Positions 51,125-61,529 of a DNA stretch of 64,000 nucleotides are shown here, piece after piece. Under the pieces are notes generated by a model. That model saw only the letters and a program-made list of their open reading frames with translations, did no database searches and was not told the DNA's origin. Numbering within the stretch: position 1 is the stretch's first letter; every line of letters starts with the position of its first letter. The translations under genes were made by a program, and so were the position numbers. The DNA is from Symsagittifera roscoffensis (taxonomy: Eukaryota; Xenacoelomorpha; Acoela; Convolutidae), in NCBI RefSeq assembly GCF_963678635.1, contig NW_026971634.1, forward strand, positions 21,224 through 85,223, written 5' to 3'.

Positions 51125-51287
51125 ACACAATATACCAAGAAGAAAACAATAAAATTGTATTTTTTGGTAATTTCTATTTTCACTGGTTAGAAATAGAAAA
51201 AATCCAAAAAATTTTGATCGAAATGTCAAAATTTGAATTGAGTATCGAGAAAATTTTATAAACCAGACAAGAAATCTCAAAAGAGTC

Positions 51288-51520
51288 ATCAATTCTGATT
51301 TTTACCAAAAAAATTACTCAATTCTGATTGTTTGACATCAAAACTGTTGAAAACTCTGTGAGAAAAAGATCTCAATTCTGATTGGTTGACATTAATATTG
51401 TTGAAAATTCCTTGACCATTGAAGCTCGACTCTGATTGGTTGATATCAAAAAGACAATTTTTTCCTTATAAGTAGTGCTCGATTCTAATTGGTTGATTCC
51501 CTTTCTGATTATCTTTCACG
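51288..51520. repeat. Degenerate tandem repeat, about 54 bp, with CTGATTGGTTGA core
   Basis: Five copies of TCAATTCTGATTGGTTGA or close variants start near 51288, 51318, 51372, 51427 and 51479, spaced 30, 54, 55 and 52 bp. Four carry ATTGG or ATTG(T)TT followed by TGA. ATTGG is the complement of the CCAAT box. The array lies just upstream of the zinc-finger relic at 51650. Confidence 0.65.
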
Positions 51521-51649
51521 TTAAAAACATTTGGTTGAGAAATTTGCTGTTTTTACTTATCTTTATTCACTTTTGAATTTATTCAATTTTCTTTTCTAAA
51601 AATTTGGGACATTCTAAATCTCCCATTTTTTCTTTCTCTTCTTATTGAG

Positions 51650-51883
51650 ATGCCGTCATTGAATAGAAACGAAAGAAATGCATGTCTTGAATGTGGCAGA
51701 GAATACACACGTAAAGATGCGTCATGACATCGAAAGCACTGTGGCGTTTCAAAAAGTTCCAATTGTGATTTTTATACAGATAGCAGCGAGGAAATCATTA
51801 ATCATATCAAGAAGAAGCATTCTTCTTTTCAACATAATGTTAAATTATGTGCTCAACACTCTCAAAACACACTTCAAGAGAAG
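51650..51883 (+). pseudogene. Zinc-finger coding relic
   Basis: A 78-codon frame begins with ATG at 51650. Residues 12-31 read CLECGREYTRKDAS, a stop, then HRKHC: a Cys-x2-Cys finger with His and Cys as the second pair. The TGA at 51725-51727 sits where Arg (CGA) would fit. Residues 36-57 read SSNCDFYTDSSEEIINHIKKKH. The spacing from NC to the His pair (12 then 4) fits a C2H2 finger, but the first Cys is replaced by Ser. The frame then meets GTAAAA at 51884, a possible splice donor; reading through gives six more codons and a stop. The relic could derive from a host zinc-finger gene or from a transposon protein. It is inactive as it stands. Confidence 0.6.
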
Positions 51884-52033
51884 GTAAAATTGATATTTTT
51901 TTAAACTAAAAACATAAAAAGAAAATATTTTGAATCATACTTTTTTACTGAATCTGAAAAGTCCATACACTAAATTTGAAAAAAAAACTTCTAGTAAAGA
52001 TTATACAGTTTTTTCATTATTATTCTTGTTCTG

Positions 52034-52394
52034 TCATTTCTTTTTTTATTCAAAGTTTCTGATTGATGATAAAACCAGCAACAACCGAGTTCAATTTGTC
52101 GTGAAATTTTCAATGGAAGTCGATCCAAAAATCTTTAATCTACAGTAAAAACTCCTTTGGTTGCAAGCTTGCGGAGATTTTGTTCCAATAAATTTGTAGA
52201 AAAACAGAATCACATTAAAGTGACCACTTTAAAGTTTTCCTTGCTTAGTGCTTGTTAAAGTATAGAGTAGTGCAAAGCAGATATTGGGGAATGGTTTACT
52301 AAGAATTATGTTTTTTTTGCTTATTTTCTACAATTCAGAAAAGAAATTGATAACTGACCTGATAACTGACCTGATAACTGACCTGATAACCGAG
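52034..52394. repeat. 361-bp tandem duplication, left copy
   Basis: TCATTTCTTTTTTTATTCAAAG onward repeats at 52395 with about 95 percent identity. The left copy ends with three exact GATAACTGACCT units at 52349-52384 and a fourth, altered one. A 31-codon frame ending MEVDPKIFNLQ is open in both copies (ending KLQ in the right copy) but I recognise nothing in it. Confidence 0.9.
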
Positions 52395-52722
52395 TCATTT
52401 CTTTTTTAATTCAAAGTTTCTGATTGATGATAAAACCAGCAACAACCGAGTTCAATTTGTCGTCAAACTTTCAATGGAAGTCGATCCAAAAATCTTTAAA
52501 CTACAGTAAAAACTCCTTTGGTTGCAAGCTTGCGGAGATTTTGTTCCAATAAATTTGTAGAAAAAGTGAATCACATTATAGTGACCACTTTAAAATTTTC
52601 CTTGCTTAGTGCTTGTAAAAGAATAGAGTAGTGCAAAGCAGTTATTGGGGAATGATTTACTAAGAATTTTGTTTTTTTTTGCTTATTTTCTACGATTCAG
52701 AAAAGAAATTGATAACTGACCT
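52395..52722. repeat. 361-bp tandem duplication, right copy
   Basis: It aligns to the left copy with an offset of 361. It ends with a single GATAACTGACCT at 52711-52722, so the 12-bp unit was amplified only at the junction between the copies. Confidence 0.9.
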
Positions 52723-53195
52723 GGAAAAGACTTTAAAAAATGAATGTTTTGCTAGCCTTTGAAAATTTCAGGATAACCATATACATCATTCTCAACCAAA
52801 AAAATTCTTCAATATAGAAATTCAGAGTTGAAACAGCAATATCAGCTTAGGAAACGGATTCGGATTAAGGAATGTTCGTTAAATTGATTCATTTTTCCTC
52901 CTAAAATTCAGTTTTCAACTAAATAGTGTTCAAATAGGATTAAGTTGACAGATAGTCGATAAAGCAGAAACTGAGAAAACAGTATTTTGAGATACAAACG
53001 CAATATAATTCATTAGGATTTTTGAGATTAATTTTCTGGAATTAAGCTTATAAAATATTACTTGAGAAAAAATCCAACATAAAAGTGTAAATTTAGAAAC
53101 GTTTTTATCATTTGATATATTCGTAAATTTAATATGAAAATCCAGATGTTTCGAGGAATTGACTCTGACATCTTTCGAAAGATGATACATGAAGC

Positions 53196-53387
53196 ATGAA
53201 ACAAATATTTTTCTTTCAAGATCTACATTTCATTATCTTGGATAAAAAACAAAAATTTGATGGAGAAAGATTTTTAGAGAAAATAAGATGGAGATTGGTG
53301 AGAGTTTCTAATCAAATTGAAACTTTAGCAGAACCAGATGTAGGATCTTCTAATTATTTGAATTTTAACTTGAATAAACTCATTTAG
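53196..53387 (+). other. Short unidentified reading frame
   Basis: A 63-codon frame has a varied, charged second half (RFLEKIRWRLVRVSNQIETL and AEPDVGSSNYLNFNLNKLI). It stands out mildly from chance frames, and no family is recognised. No splice sites or promoter were identified. It may be part of the same decayed material as 49.7-51.9 kb. Confidence 0.25.
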
Positions 53388-53399
53388 ACACAGAGCAAA

Positions 53400-54540
53400 A
53401 ATTTTGTTCTGGTTAGCTTCAATTTTTCTTTTTAAATTTGACAACTTGATAGAACTATAGAGTTTTCTGCTTAATAACTTTCGCAAATTACAGCTTAATC
53501 AATTCAATCGTTAAAATTTGTACCTTGATTTCCTTTGCTAAATTGATTTTTTCAAAAAGCGATCGCTTAGAAGTTTTTAAATGTTGCAAAAATATCGAAC
53601 TAAGTTCCCCTCCGTATTTCTACTTCCGAAGGTTTTCAGATTTTAAACAATAAAGCAGCTCTTATTTTACTCTAAAAAATCAACGTGAAAATACACCTTC
53701 AAACTCTCAATTATACACGTGCTTTCGAATGCGTTAAACAGCACCGATTCTTTCTCACTTAGACATTTTTAAGAAAACTTCCGACAAAAATCAAGAATAA
53801 AAAGCGATTTAATTATAATTTAGCAACTGAACAAGGGAAACTAAAGGAGAAAATGTACAAACTACATGGTAATAATTAGACGTTATCAGTTCTAATTTAT
53901 CTCTGCCAGCAAATTGTTCGTTCAATTGATACTATTTTCTCCTTGATTCCCCAGTTCTGACTAAACTTTCTTGCAAAATGAGTTCAATAGCGAAACATGC
54001 ATTGAGCACAAAGCAAGAATAATCTTAAAACATAGAATTTTTCTCCAGAAAAATCTTGAAATTCAAGTCGCAGAAGCAACAGAATGATAATCGACAGTTA
54101 TGAAGAAGATTTTGTTGAATTTCAGACAATATCTACTATACTTTTAAGAAAAATTTACCCCAATTGTAGTCAATTTTAGCAATAAACTGTTCATTTTTCA
54201 TTGATCCGAAATTTATTATTGTCAAAATGAAAACTTTCTCACAAGTTGTAATTTTTGTACAAACTTGGATTACTCATTGAGAAAAAACTGAATCATGGAG
54301 TTGAATCATGGAGTTTGACCTAGAAAGTTCAAATAATTTTGCTCTTTTTGCTCAAATGATTTGAGATTGTTACTTGAATTGTCCCTGAAATTAACGCAAA
54401 AACCAGTTAACTACACAAATAAAAGGTTGAAAATGGAAACAATTGGATAGATTTGAACAATTTTTTCTTCACTTTCTCAAAAATGACCATTATTTTAACT
54501 ATTTTACGGAAGTTTAAAAAATGATTCAGCTATTTTGAGC
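53400..54540. other. Featureless AT-rich intron
   Basis: No gene, element end or long repeat was recognised. A small direct repeat (GAATCATGGAGTT, twice) occurs near 54290-54310. Confidence 0.5.
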
Positions 54541-54544
54541 TTTT

Positions 54545-55240
54545 TACAGTAATCAGAGCATTATAAAACCAGTTTTTTAGCTCAAATTATGCTAATTCAT
54601 ATTTTTACAAAATTTTGAGAGAAAATTGTGGAGAAACCCATGTTTTTATTCAAAATTTTGTATAATTGTTTCAACATGATGCCAAACAAAATTTATTTTG
54701 AGGTCAATTTTAACCTCTGTACTTAAAAATATTTTTTCAATTAGACCAGAAACAACAAAAAATAAGCAAAACTTCAAGATTTTTACAATTTTTTTTCCAA
54801 ATTTTTTAAATTTTTGCAATTTTTTTCCAAAAACATTGAGCTTTTTCGAAATTTCACTAGGTTTGAAACCATTATGAGGTTTCACTTTGGTATTCACCGC
54901 TTTATATAACCGGATTCTGAGCTAAAATTAGCATAAATTTTATCGTATTTTAAAATTTTGAGTGAAAATTGTGGAAAAATCCATAATTTTATTCAAATTT
55001 TTGTACCATTGTCTCAACATGATTCCAATTAAACTAGAAGTTGAGCTTAATTGTAAACTTTGCACGTAACTATGTTTTACAACTAGATCAAATGCGACAA
55101 AAAAATTAACCAAAACCTGAGAGTTCTGCAATTTTTTCCAAAAAAAAAATTTTGCAATTTTTTCCAAATACTTTAGTTTTTTGCAACTTTTTTTCCGAAA
55201 TCTTGATTTTTTTTGAAGTTTCAGTAGGCCTTAGAAAATT
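54545..55240. repeat. Old degenerate tandem duplication, about 350 bp
   Basis: The segment from about 54560 (TATAAAACCAGTTTTTTAGCTCAAA) to 54890 aligns loosely with 54905-55230. Shared landmarks are AAAATTTTGAG(A/T)GAAAATTGTGGA, TTTTATTCAAA, TCAACATGAT and GCAATTTTTTCCAAA. Identity is low, so this is much older than the 361-bp pair. Confidence 0.5.
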
Positions 55241-55389
55241 TTCTCATATTTTCAAACATATAAAAACAATAATCAAAACATCTAAATCGTAGAAGTTAGC
55301 TAAGCAATGCAAATACCCACAAAATCGAGCTCAAACAATTAGGGCGGCAAAAATATTTTCTGAAACTTTCCATTTTACCATCTGAAATT

Positions 55390-55679
55390 TTACCATCGTA
55401 ATACATTAGGAGTCCTATTCCCTGTCCTAATAAGTTCCTAATTCCCTACAAGGAATTTTTTACACATAGGGAAATCTATACGCTATACATGGGATGGGAA
55501 ATTCGGACGCCATTGGGAAATTGGGAAATTGGGAAATTCTTACCATCTTAATTAGGAAACCTATTCCCTATCTTAATACTTAGGAAATCATTCCATATCT
55601 TAATATATAGGTTGGTGACTGGATGCTCTATTCCCTATCTTTATACATAGGGTTCACCACCCCCCCCCCCCCCCCCCCC
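55390..55679. repeat. CCTATTCCCTATCTTAAT-type repeats, GGGAAATT run and poly-C tract
   Basis: TATTCCCTATCTTAATAC or a variant recurs about five times between 55400 and 55645, sometimes in inverted form as TAGGGAAAT or TAGGAAA. GGGAAATT is repeated three times near 55515-55540. The tract ends in 20 C at 55660-55679 followed by more C-rich sequence. The poly-C length may be unreliable in the assembly. Confidence 0.7.
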
Positions 55680-55739
55680 TCACCCCCACCTCAGCCCCTA
55701 CATATACTACTATCGTGATTTTTTTCTAACTCAAAATAG

Positions 55740-56555
55740 GTTTCAGCCATATTAAACAGATTAGGTTTTTCTTTTTTCTTTAAATGGATACAATAACTTT
55801 CAAGAAACTTTTTTTGTTATCTTTTTCAATTGAGTATATCCTAACCATTCTGTGGGACTCTAGATATCAGGTTCTTTCAGGAAGCGCATGGAAACTTTTG
55901 AATACTTGAAAGCAACTTTCCTAGAAGTGTTGTTTCTTTGTGCAACTTTTTACTGAAAAATTTACTAGAACATAAGATTTTTGCTGAAATTTTTGGGCAA
56001 AGACGTTAAAAAACTTAGTAAAACTTTTAGCGCTACTTTTGGGACTCGAGGTTTGCGACCTTAAAACCTCGAAATAGGTCGCGAACTTCGACCGCTAACG
56101 CTATATCTCTATGAGTTTTGATTGAACAATTTTATCTGAATAACTTTCAATCATTTTCATGTTTTTTCCAAACAATTTTTCTAAATATCTTCAGCTTGTC
56201 TGAAACAGTTGGGCATCATGACCGTACTTCCAACAAATTACATTTTATGCGTGTATAAACAATTCTGGGTCACACAATAAATGCTATACTTCAATTGATT
56301 GCTCAAATTTCTTTTACCACATTACTTTAGCGGTGACATAGTATTAAAATATTCAAAAGGTTGTGAGCCCAGAAAAAGATCTTCCGGATATTTCATTAGG
56401 TATGATAATCAGCTCATTTCCAATAAAAATGACAATCAAATTGAGGGTTGAAAATATTAAAGAGTTCTAGACAAGCTATATTCTCCTGACACTTTGGTTA
56501 TGTTTTGGTCAAGTCTCAAGAAAATCTATATCGCCAAATAAAGTAAACGGTTATT
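55740..56555 (+). repeat. Repeat module with conserved right end, copy 3, with attached upstream unit
   Basis: 55740-55960 is the right part of an ordinary unit of the intronic family (TTTCAGCCATATTAAACAGATTAG, then CGCATGGAAACTTTTG). 55960-56555 is the module shared with 45391 and 48762. It ends with GCCAAATAAAGTAAACGG as in copy 2. This copy stands alone, more than 6 kb away from copy 2, so the module moves or is copied independently of the reverse transcriptase. Confidence 0.8.
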
Positions 56556-57215
56556 TTTGTTGAAAAAACCATAAAACTGACGAATAGTGTTTTTAAAAGT
56601 AAAATTATGGCTCTGAATTAAATTATACGGTTCTCAATGATTGATGAACCAACTTTCAATGTAAGTCAAGTTTTCAAGTCTTTTGTTTGCTCATAGAAGT
56701 TAACCCGGCCTTTAATAAAAACTCTTTAGAATCTTTACTCGGTTATTCCAATATTGTTTTCAATTATAACCATATCACCTTGACAGAAACATGGATTCAA
56801 ATTTTTTGATTTGGTATCCGCAGCGACCCGGACTAAGAACCCTTCTATACTGTTTTTATAGTTATAAAATAACTCACATCGCTTTTGTAGCTTAGTTAGT
56901 TTCTGTTGTTTTATTAAAATAAAGAACTTCATAACGTAAGCTTGGCATTTTTGTACTTTTTTCTAGAAACGGGTGAATGAAGAATAATTTAAGTTTCAAA
57001 GTTCACAGATGGCTCCGTATTTTGAAAGAAACTCAGACAGTTAAATCATCAATGGCTGAACTAATTTATGATCAACGTATTAATATATGAACACATAATC
57101 GGTGTTTAATTTTCAACAATCTATTTATCTCATCAAAGATATACCCGATGACAATATAATTCTACGAAGGTCCAGACAATCAGTCTTTATCCTGTTAGCA
57201 CCCCCTGACAAGTCC

Positions 57216-58215
57216 AAGTTTGATCAGATCATTTTTGATCATAAATTCCATAATTACAGCCAAAATTACTTAATCATTAATCAACATATATGAACAATGA
57301 TAAGAAACAAAGAAATGTTGGCTTCTGAAAACTGGTGATACCGTCGTTTTATGTGTAAAATTTGTCTAGAACGCAATTTTGCGTGAGCTTCCGTTGTTCA
57401 GTTGTTATACTCACCCTTAGAAAGGGAAGAAATTGGGTTCGGGAGTGAACTTATCTATGCAAAAACAGGTACTGAAAATCATATCATCATGTGCCTTCAA
57501 ATAATATTGCATCTTGTATTCTTTTCCGTGTTCGTTCAAAAGGCAGTATTTCTAACGAAATCTTCAAAAAAGGCACCACCAAGTGTCACGAAAAGTATAG
57601 TTCTGTAGTTTCATTTATAACAACATTAGGCACCTATTGATCCAATGTTTTTTTTTAAAAAACCAGCAGCGCTACGACTACGCTCAAACAATCGAGTGTG
57701 ATCTTTTTGTTGAATAAATGTGATTATTGAAAATCGGTTCGAAAAAAAATAATATAAACTCGCTTACAAATCGATTACGAATCAGTTTCTGTAACAACAA
57801 ACTGATTCTTTAACAAATCAGCTTTTGTCTATGGCAAAGTTACGGCAAGACCGCTTGTATCAGGACGAAGGAAGCCCTGAATGTTCCAACTGCGTTTCAA
57901 TTTCTATAGAACAAAAAAAAATTTAAAATAGAGGAAGTTTTTGAAAAAAAAACAGAACACTTTTCGAAAAACTTTCGTTCATGTTTTCTTTCTAAAAAAT
58001 CAACTCCCACACTACAGCATATAGCAAACAAGCATATAGAAAAGTCTTAAACAGACCAAAGACTATGCCTCAACCCAAGTGAAATATATCGCGCGTTAAT
58101 TTTCTCAAATTTGAATCCTTTAAACCCTCATGATTTTCTAAACATAGATCACAGGTGAATTATCTTTTCATTTTTTTAGCTCAGGACAACTTTACCTTTC
58201 GATTGTTATTTATAA
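57216..58215. repeat. 1.0-kb tandem duplication, left copy
   Basis: Aligned with the right copy at an offset of about 1000. Shared landmarks are TTTTTGATCATAAA, CCATAATTACAGCCAAAA, AATGTTGGC, GCGCTACGACTACGCTCAAA, TATATCGCGCGTTA and CAGGACAACTTTACCTTTCG. Identity is roughly 80-85 percent with many indels. The frames at 57402-57608 and 58387-58629 are matching parts of the two copies, and neither resembles a known protein. Confidence 0.85.
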
Positions 58216-59215
58216 ACTCCTTCGATATTTGATCACATAATTTTTGATCATAAAGTCCATAATTACAGCCAAAACGACTCAATGGTTAAACAACATATAT
58301 AAAATTGATAAAAAACAAAAAATGTTGGCAACTGAAAACTGGGTATATCGTCGATTTTAAGTGTAAAGTTTGTCTAGAACGGAATTTTGCGTGAAATTCC
58401 GTTGTTCAGTTATACTCACCCACAGAAAGGGGTAGAATTTTTTTCGAATCTGAACTTAGCTATGCAAAAACAGGTAGAGAAAATCATATCAATGTCGCTT
58501 TTTGTAAATTTTTGCGTCTTTGTTCGAAAAGCGGGTATTTCAAACCAAATCTTCAAAAAAGGCACTATCCAGTGTCAGGAAAAGTATAGTTCTGTGGTTT
58601 CATTTATAACAGACATTAGGTACTTTTGATTCAAAGTTTCAAAGTTTGTTCTTTACAAAACCACCAGCGCTACGACTACGCTCAAACAATCGAGTATTAT
58701 CTCTTTGTTTAAAAAAGTGATTTTCGAAAATCGGTTTGAAAAAAAAATCATAAACTTGCTTAGAAATCGCTTACGAATCAGCTTCTGTTACAGTAAAGTG
58801 AATCAGTTACGAATCAATTTTTGTCTATAGCAAAGTTATAACAAGACCGCACATATCAGGATGAAGCCCTGAATGTTCCGACTGCCTTTCAATTTCTATG
58901 GAATATATTTTTTTTAAATGAAGGAAATTTTCAAAAAAAAACAGAAAATTTTTTTAAAAAAACTTTCGTTAATGCTTTTTTTTTTCTGTAAATCAACTCC
59001 AACACTACAGCTTATAGCAAAGTATGCATATAAAAAAATCTTAAACAGACCAAAGAATAAACCTCAACCCATGTGAATTATATCGCGCGTTACTTGTCTC
59101 AAATTGGCATCCTTTAAACCCTCATAACTTTACAGAACATAGATCAAAGTTTGAAGTTTTTTTTTTAATTTGAGCTCAGGACAACTTTACCTTTCGAATG
59201 ATTTTAGAAAATTCC
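58216..59215. repeat. 1.0-kb tandem duplication, right copy
   Basis: Second copy, directly adjacent and in the same orientation. It ends at CAGGACAACTTTACCTTTCG near 59200. I see no third copy on either side. Confidence 0.85.
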
Positions 59216-61389
59216 TTCGCAAATTGCTAGTTAAAAAGATTGTTGAAACTTGTTTTTAGAAAAAAACAACCGAGCGCAATTATTGCGTCAATTTTTTCAA
59301 AAGTAGGAACGAAAGTTGGAAAATCTAAGCAAACCGTAGCAAATTCTATGCCATGTCGGAAATATGACGTAAGTTGCAAAAATCTCACTTTGAATATGTA
59401 GCAACGTTGAATATGGGCAATCAACTAATAAACTGTTCCCATTCAATTTGGCAAAGACCTTTTTAATAGCTCAGTAAAAAAAATAGAAAATTCGAAAACA
59501 TACTTCTGCTTGTTTTTTGAAAGATCCTGAGTAGAATTTAGGTTGAGTATTCATCCCTAGGTGAAATTGTTGCCAATCAATTTGATTTTTGTTAAAAATT
59601 GTTGCAAAAAATGTGAAACTGAAAAATGTGAATAATTTTTAGATGAAACAAAAGCAAACTGAGCCAATGCATTAGGAAATTCAAGTTCTTAAATAGAGCT
59701 GAAAACTTACAAGATGTACCATCTTTTCTAGTTTTAAAGTTAACCTATTTTTTTTAAAAAAGAAAACGATAACTGAAGTTCACTAATAGCCAATTCAGTT
59801 GATAGTGAATTTAAATAGATGGCGTGTGAAATAAATAAAAATTGTTGGAACAATTTGAAAGGCTCAAAGTTTTTTTTATTCTTCAATCTGAATTAGTTAT
59901 TTTAAACGCTTTGATCAGTTGTTTGAATTTGATTCGCGTCATAATTTTTTTAGCTCGTAAAAATTTCATAACAAAATATTTTAATTAAATAATAACAGTC
60001 AAGTAATTATGTGTCAAGTAATTTTGTGTCGTAAATTATATGCATCAAACTTTCAAGGTTGTCAAGGTTCATTGAATATTTATGACATTTATATTGTAAC
60101 TAATCAGAGAAATATCCAGTGTCCATACTTGCAGAACTTTTATTATATTTTGTGATAGTTTCTGTCGGAGGTTATTGTTTTTTCTCTGATTGGTATCAAA
60201 TGAGTTTGCTTATTTTCCTAAGATAATTATGTGATAAGTGCAAATTTTTAAAAAACTTTCATGTCTTGATCATCCAAAAATGTTTTCGACTACTGTTAGT
60301 TGTTATGACTACTGTTTATTTTATGTACTCACTAAAAATTATTCGAAACAAAAAGTTGTTGTAATAAACATTTTAGCAGGCTAGCTAACAATCCTCTGGA
60401 AATATTAGTAAATTTTTTCAACATGCATTCCAACAGCTTCATGCTTTCTCTGATATTCATTAGCTCAAAGGGGTCCAACGTGATACACAGGGGCGATACA
60501 TAAAAAAATAACGACAGCTAGCCTAAAAAATGTACAAAAACCACTGATTCGAAAAATTCAAAATGAAAAAATATATATATCTAGTTTTTTTATTTGTCTC
60601 GAAGGTGGTTGAGTTTGAAGAAAGAATTTGAGAAATACAATAGCCGATGTGAAATAAGTATTCAAAAGCAACATTCATCAAAGGGAAACTGAGCAGAAAG
60701 CACTTGGGTAGACAAATGATCCGAAAAACAAAATTGCCATAAAAACTTTTAAACATTTAAACTCGCGTTTACAAACAAACGGAAAAGCTTACGTTTTTAA
60801 AAACCCGTGGCATTTTTTTGAGCAAAACGAATCATAGTTACAGTGGTTTTTTTGAGAGAGTGTTGAAACTAGAAACTTCACGTGGTACCGTATACTTCAC
60901 GTATACAGGTCAGGATTTTGACTTGTATAGTTTGACCAAGTTCAAAAAAAACAAGAGGCCTAGAGTCTACACTGAAAGTTGAAACAAAGTCAAACTAAGG
61001 TCCAACCAAAAGAAGAAAATTGGCCAGGCTGTGGTAGACATGAAAATTGAGATCAAGTGAGAGCTCTTCCTCATACACATTATTGCCCTAGTAGGGGATT
61101 GTATAAAAAATTACTGGCGGATGGTCCACAAACCGCCATAATACAAACCTCCATATCGTGAAGCGGAAATTACATCAGAATAACTTAAATTACATCATAA
61201 CTCAGTAAAAATTGCATACAAACAATAGCAATCTGTTTTTATGTTGCATAACAGTTCTAATTTTCGGCTTTTTGGAAAGTTAATGTTATATTCAGCTTGT
61301 TGGCCCTTCGGCTTATTGACCTACCACCGATTTACAATCCAAAAGCGAAGGCCTTACTGCTACGTTAAGTGTGTCCTATTTCATTTCAG
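59216..61389. other. Intron upstream of the loop exon
   Basis: AT-rich intron with no recognised gene or element. A small direct repeat (GTCAAGTAATTATGTGTCAAG) is at about 59998-60030. It ends with TCATTTCAG, the acceptor of the loop exon. Confidence 0.5.
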
Positions 61390-61529
61390 GCGAGGCCGGT
61401 CAGGACCCGGTGAGTATCGGCTGGAATCTGCTGCAGTACTCTCTCCAATGCTGTGGGGTGGAGGGTCCGGGGGACTGGAACCAGACTAACTGGTATGCCA
61501 CAGATCCACAAGTGCAGGAACTTGACCAG
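61390..61529 (+). CDS. Tetraspanin exon for the large extracellular loop (CCG motif)
   Basis: A 140-bp exon between TCATTTCAG and the donor GTAATC at 61530. It needs one base from the previous exon, completes Gly, and ends in phase 0. The peptide includes DPVSIGWNLLQYSLQCCGVEG, interrupted here only for length, then PGDWNQTNWY and ends VQELDQ. LQCCGVEG followed by DW is the signature of the tetraspanin large loop: the CCG at 61449-61457 supplies two of the loop disulphides. NQT at 61479-61487 is an N-glycosylation site on the outer face. The remaining cysteines, TM4 and the C-terminus must lie beyond 64000. It joins in frame to the TM3 exon of copy B or copy A. This is the strongest single piece of evidence for the gene family. 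Confidence 0.95.
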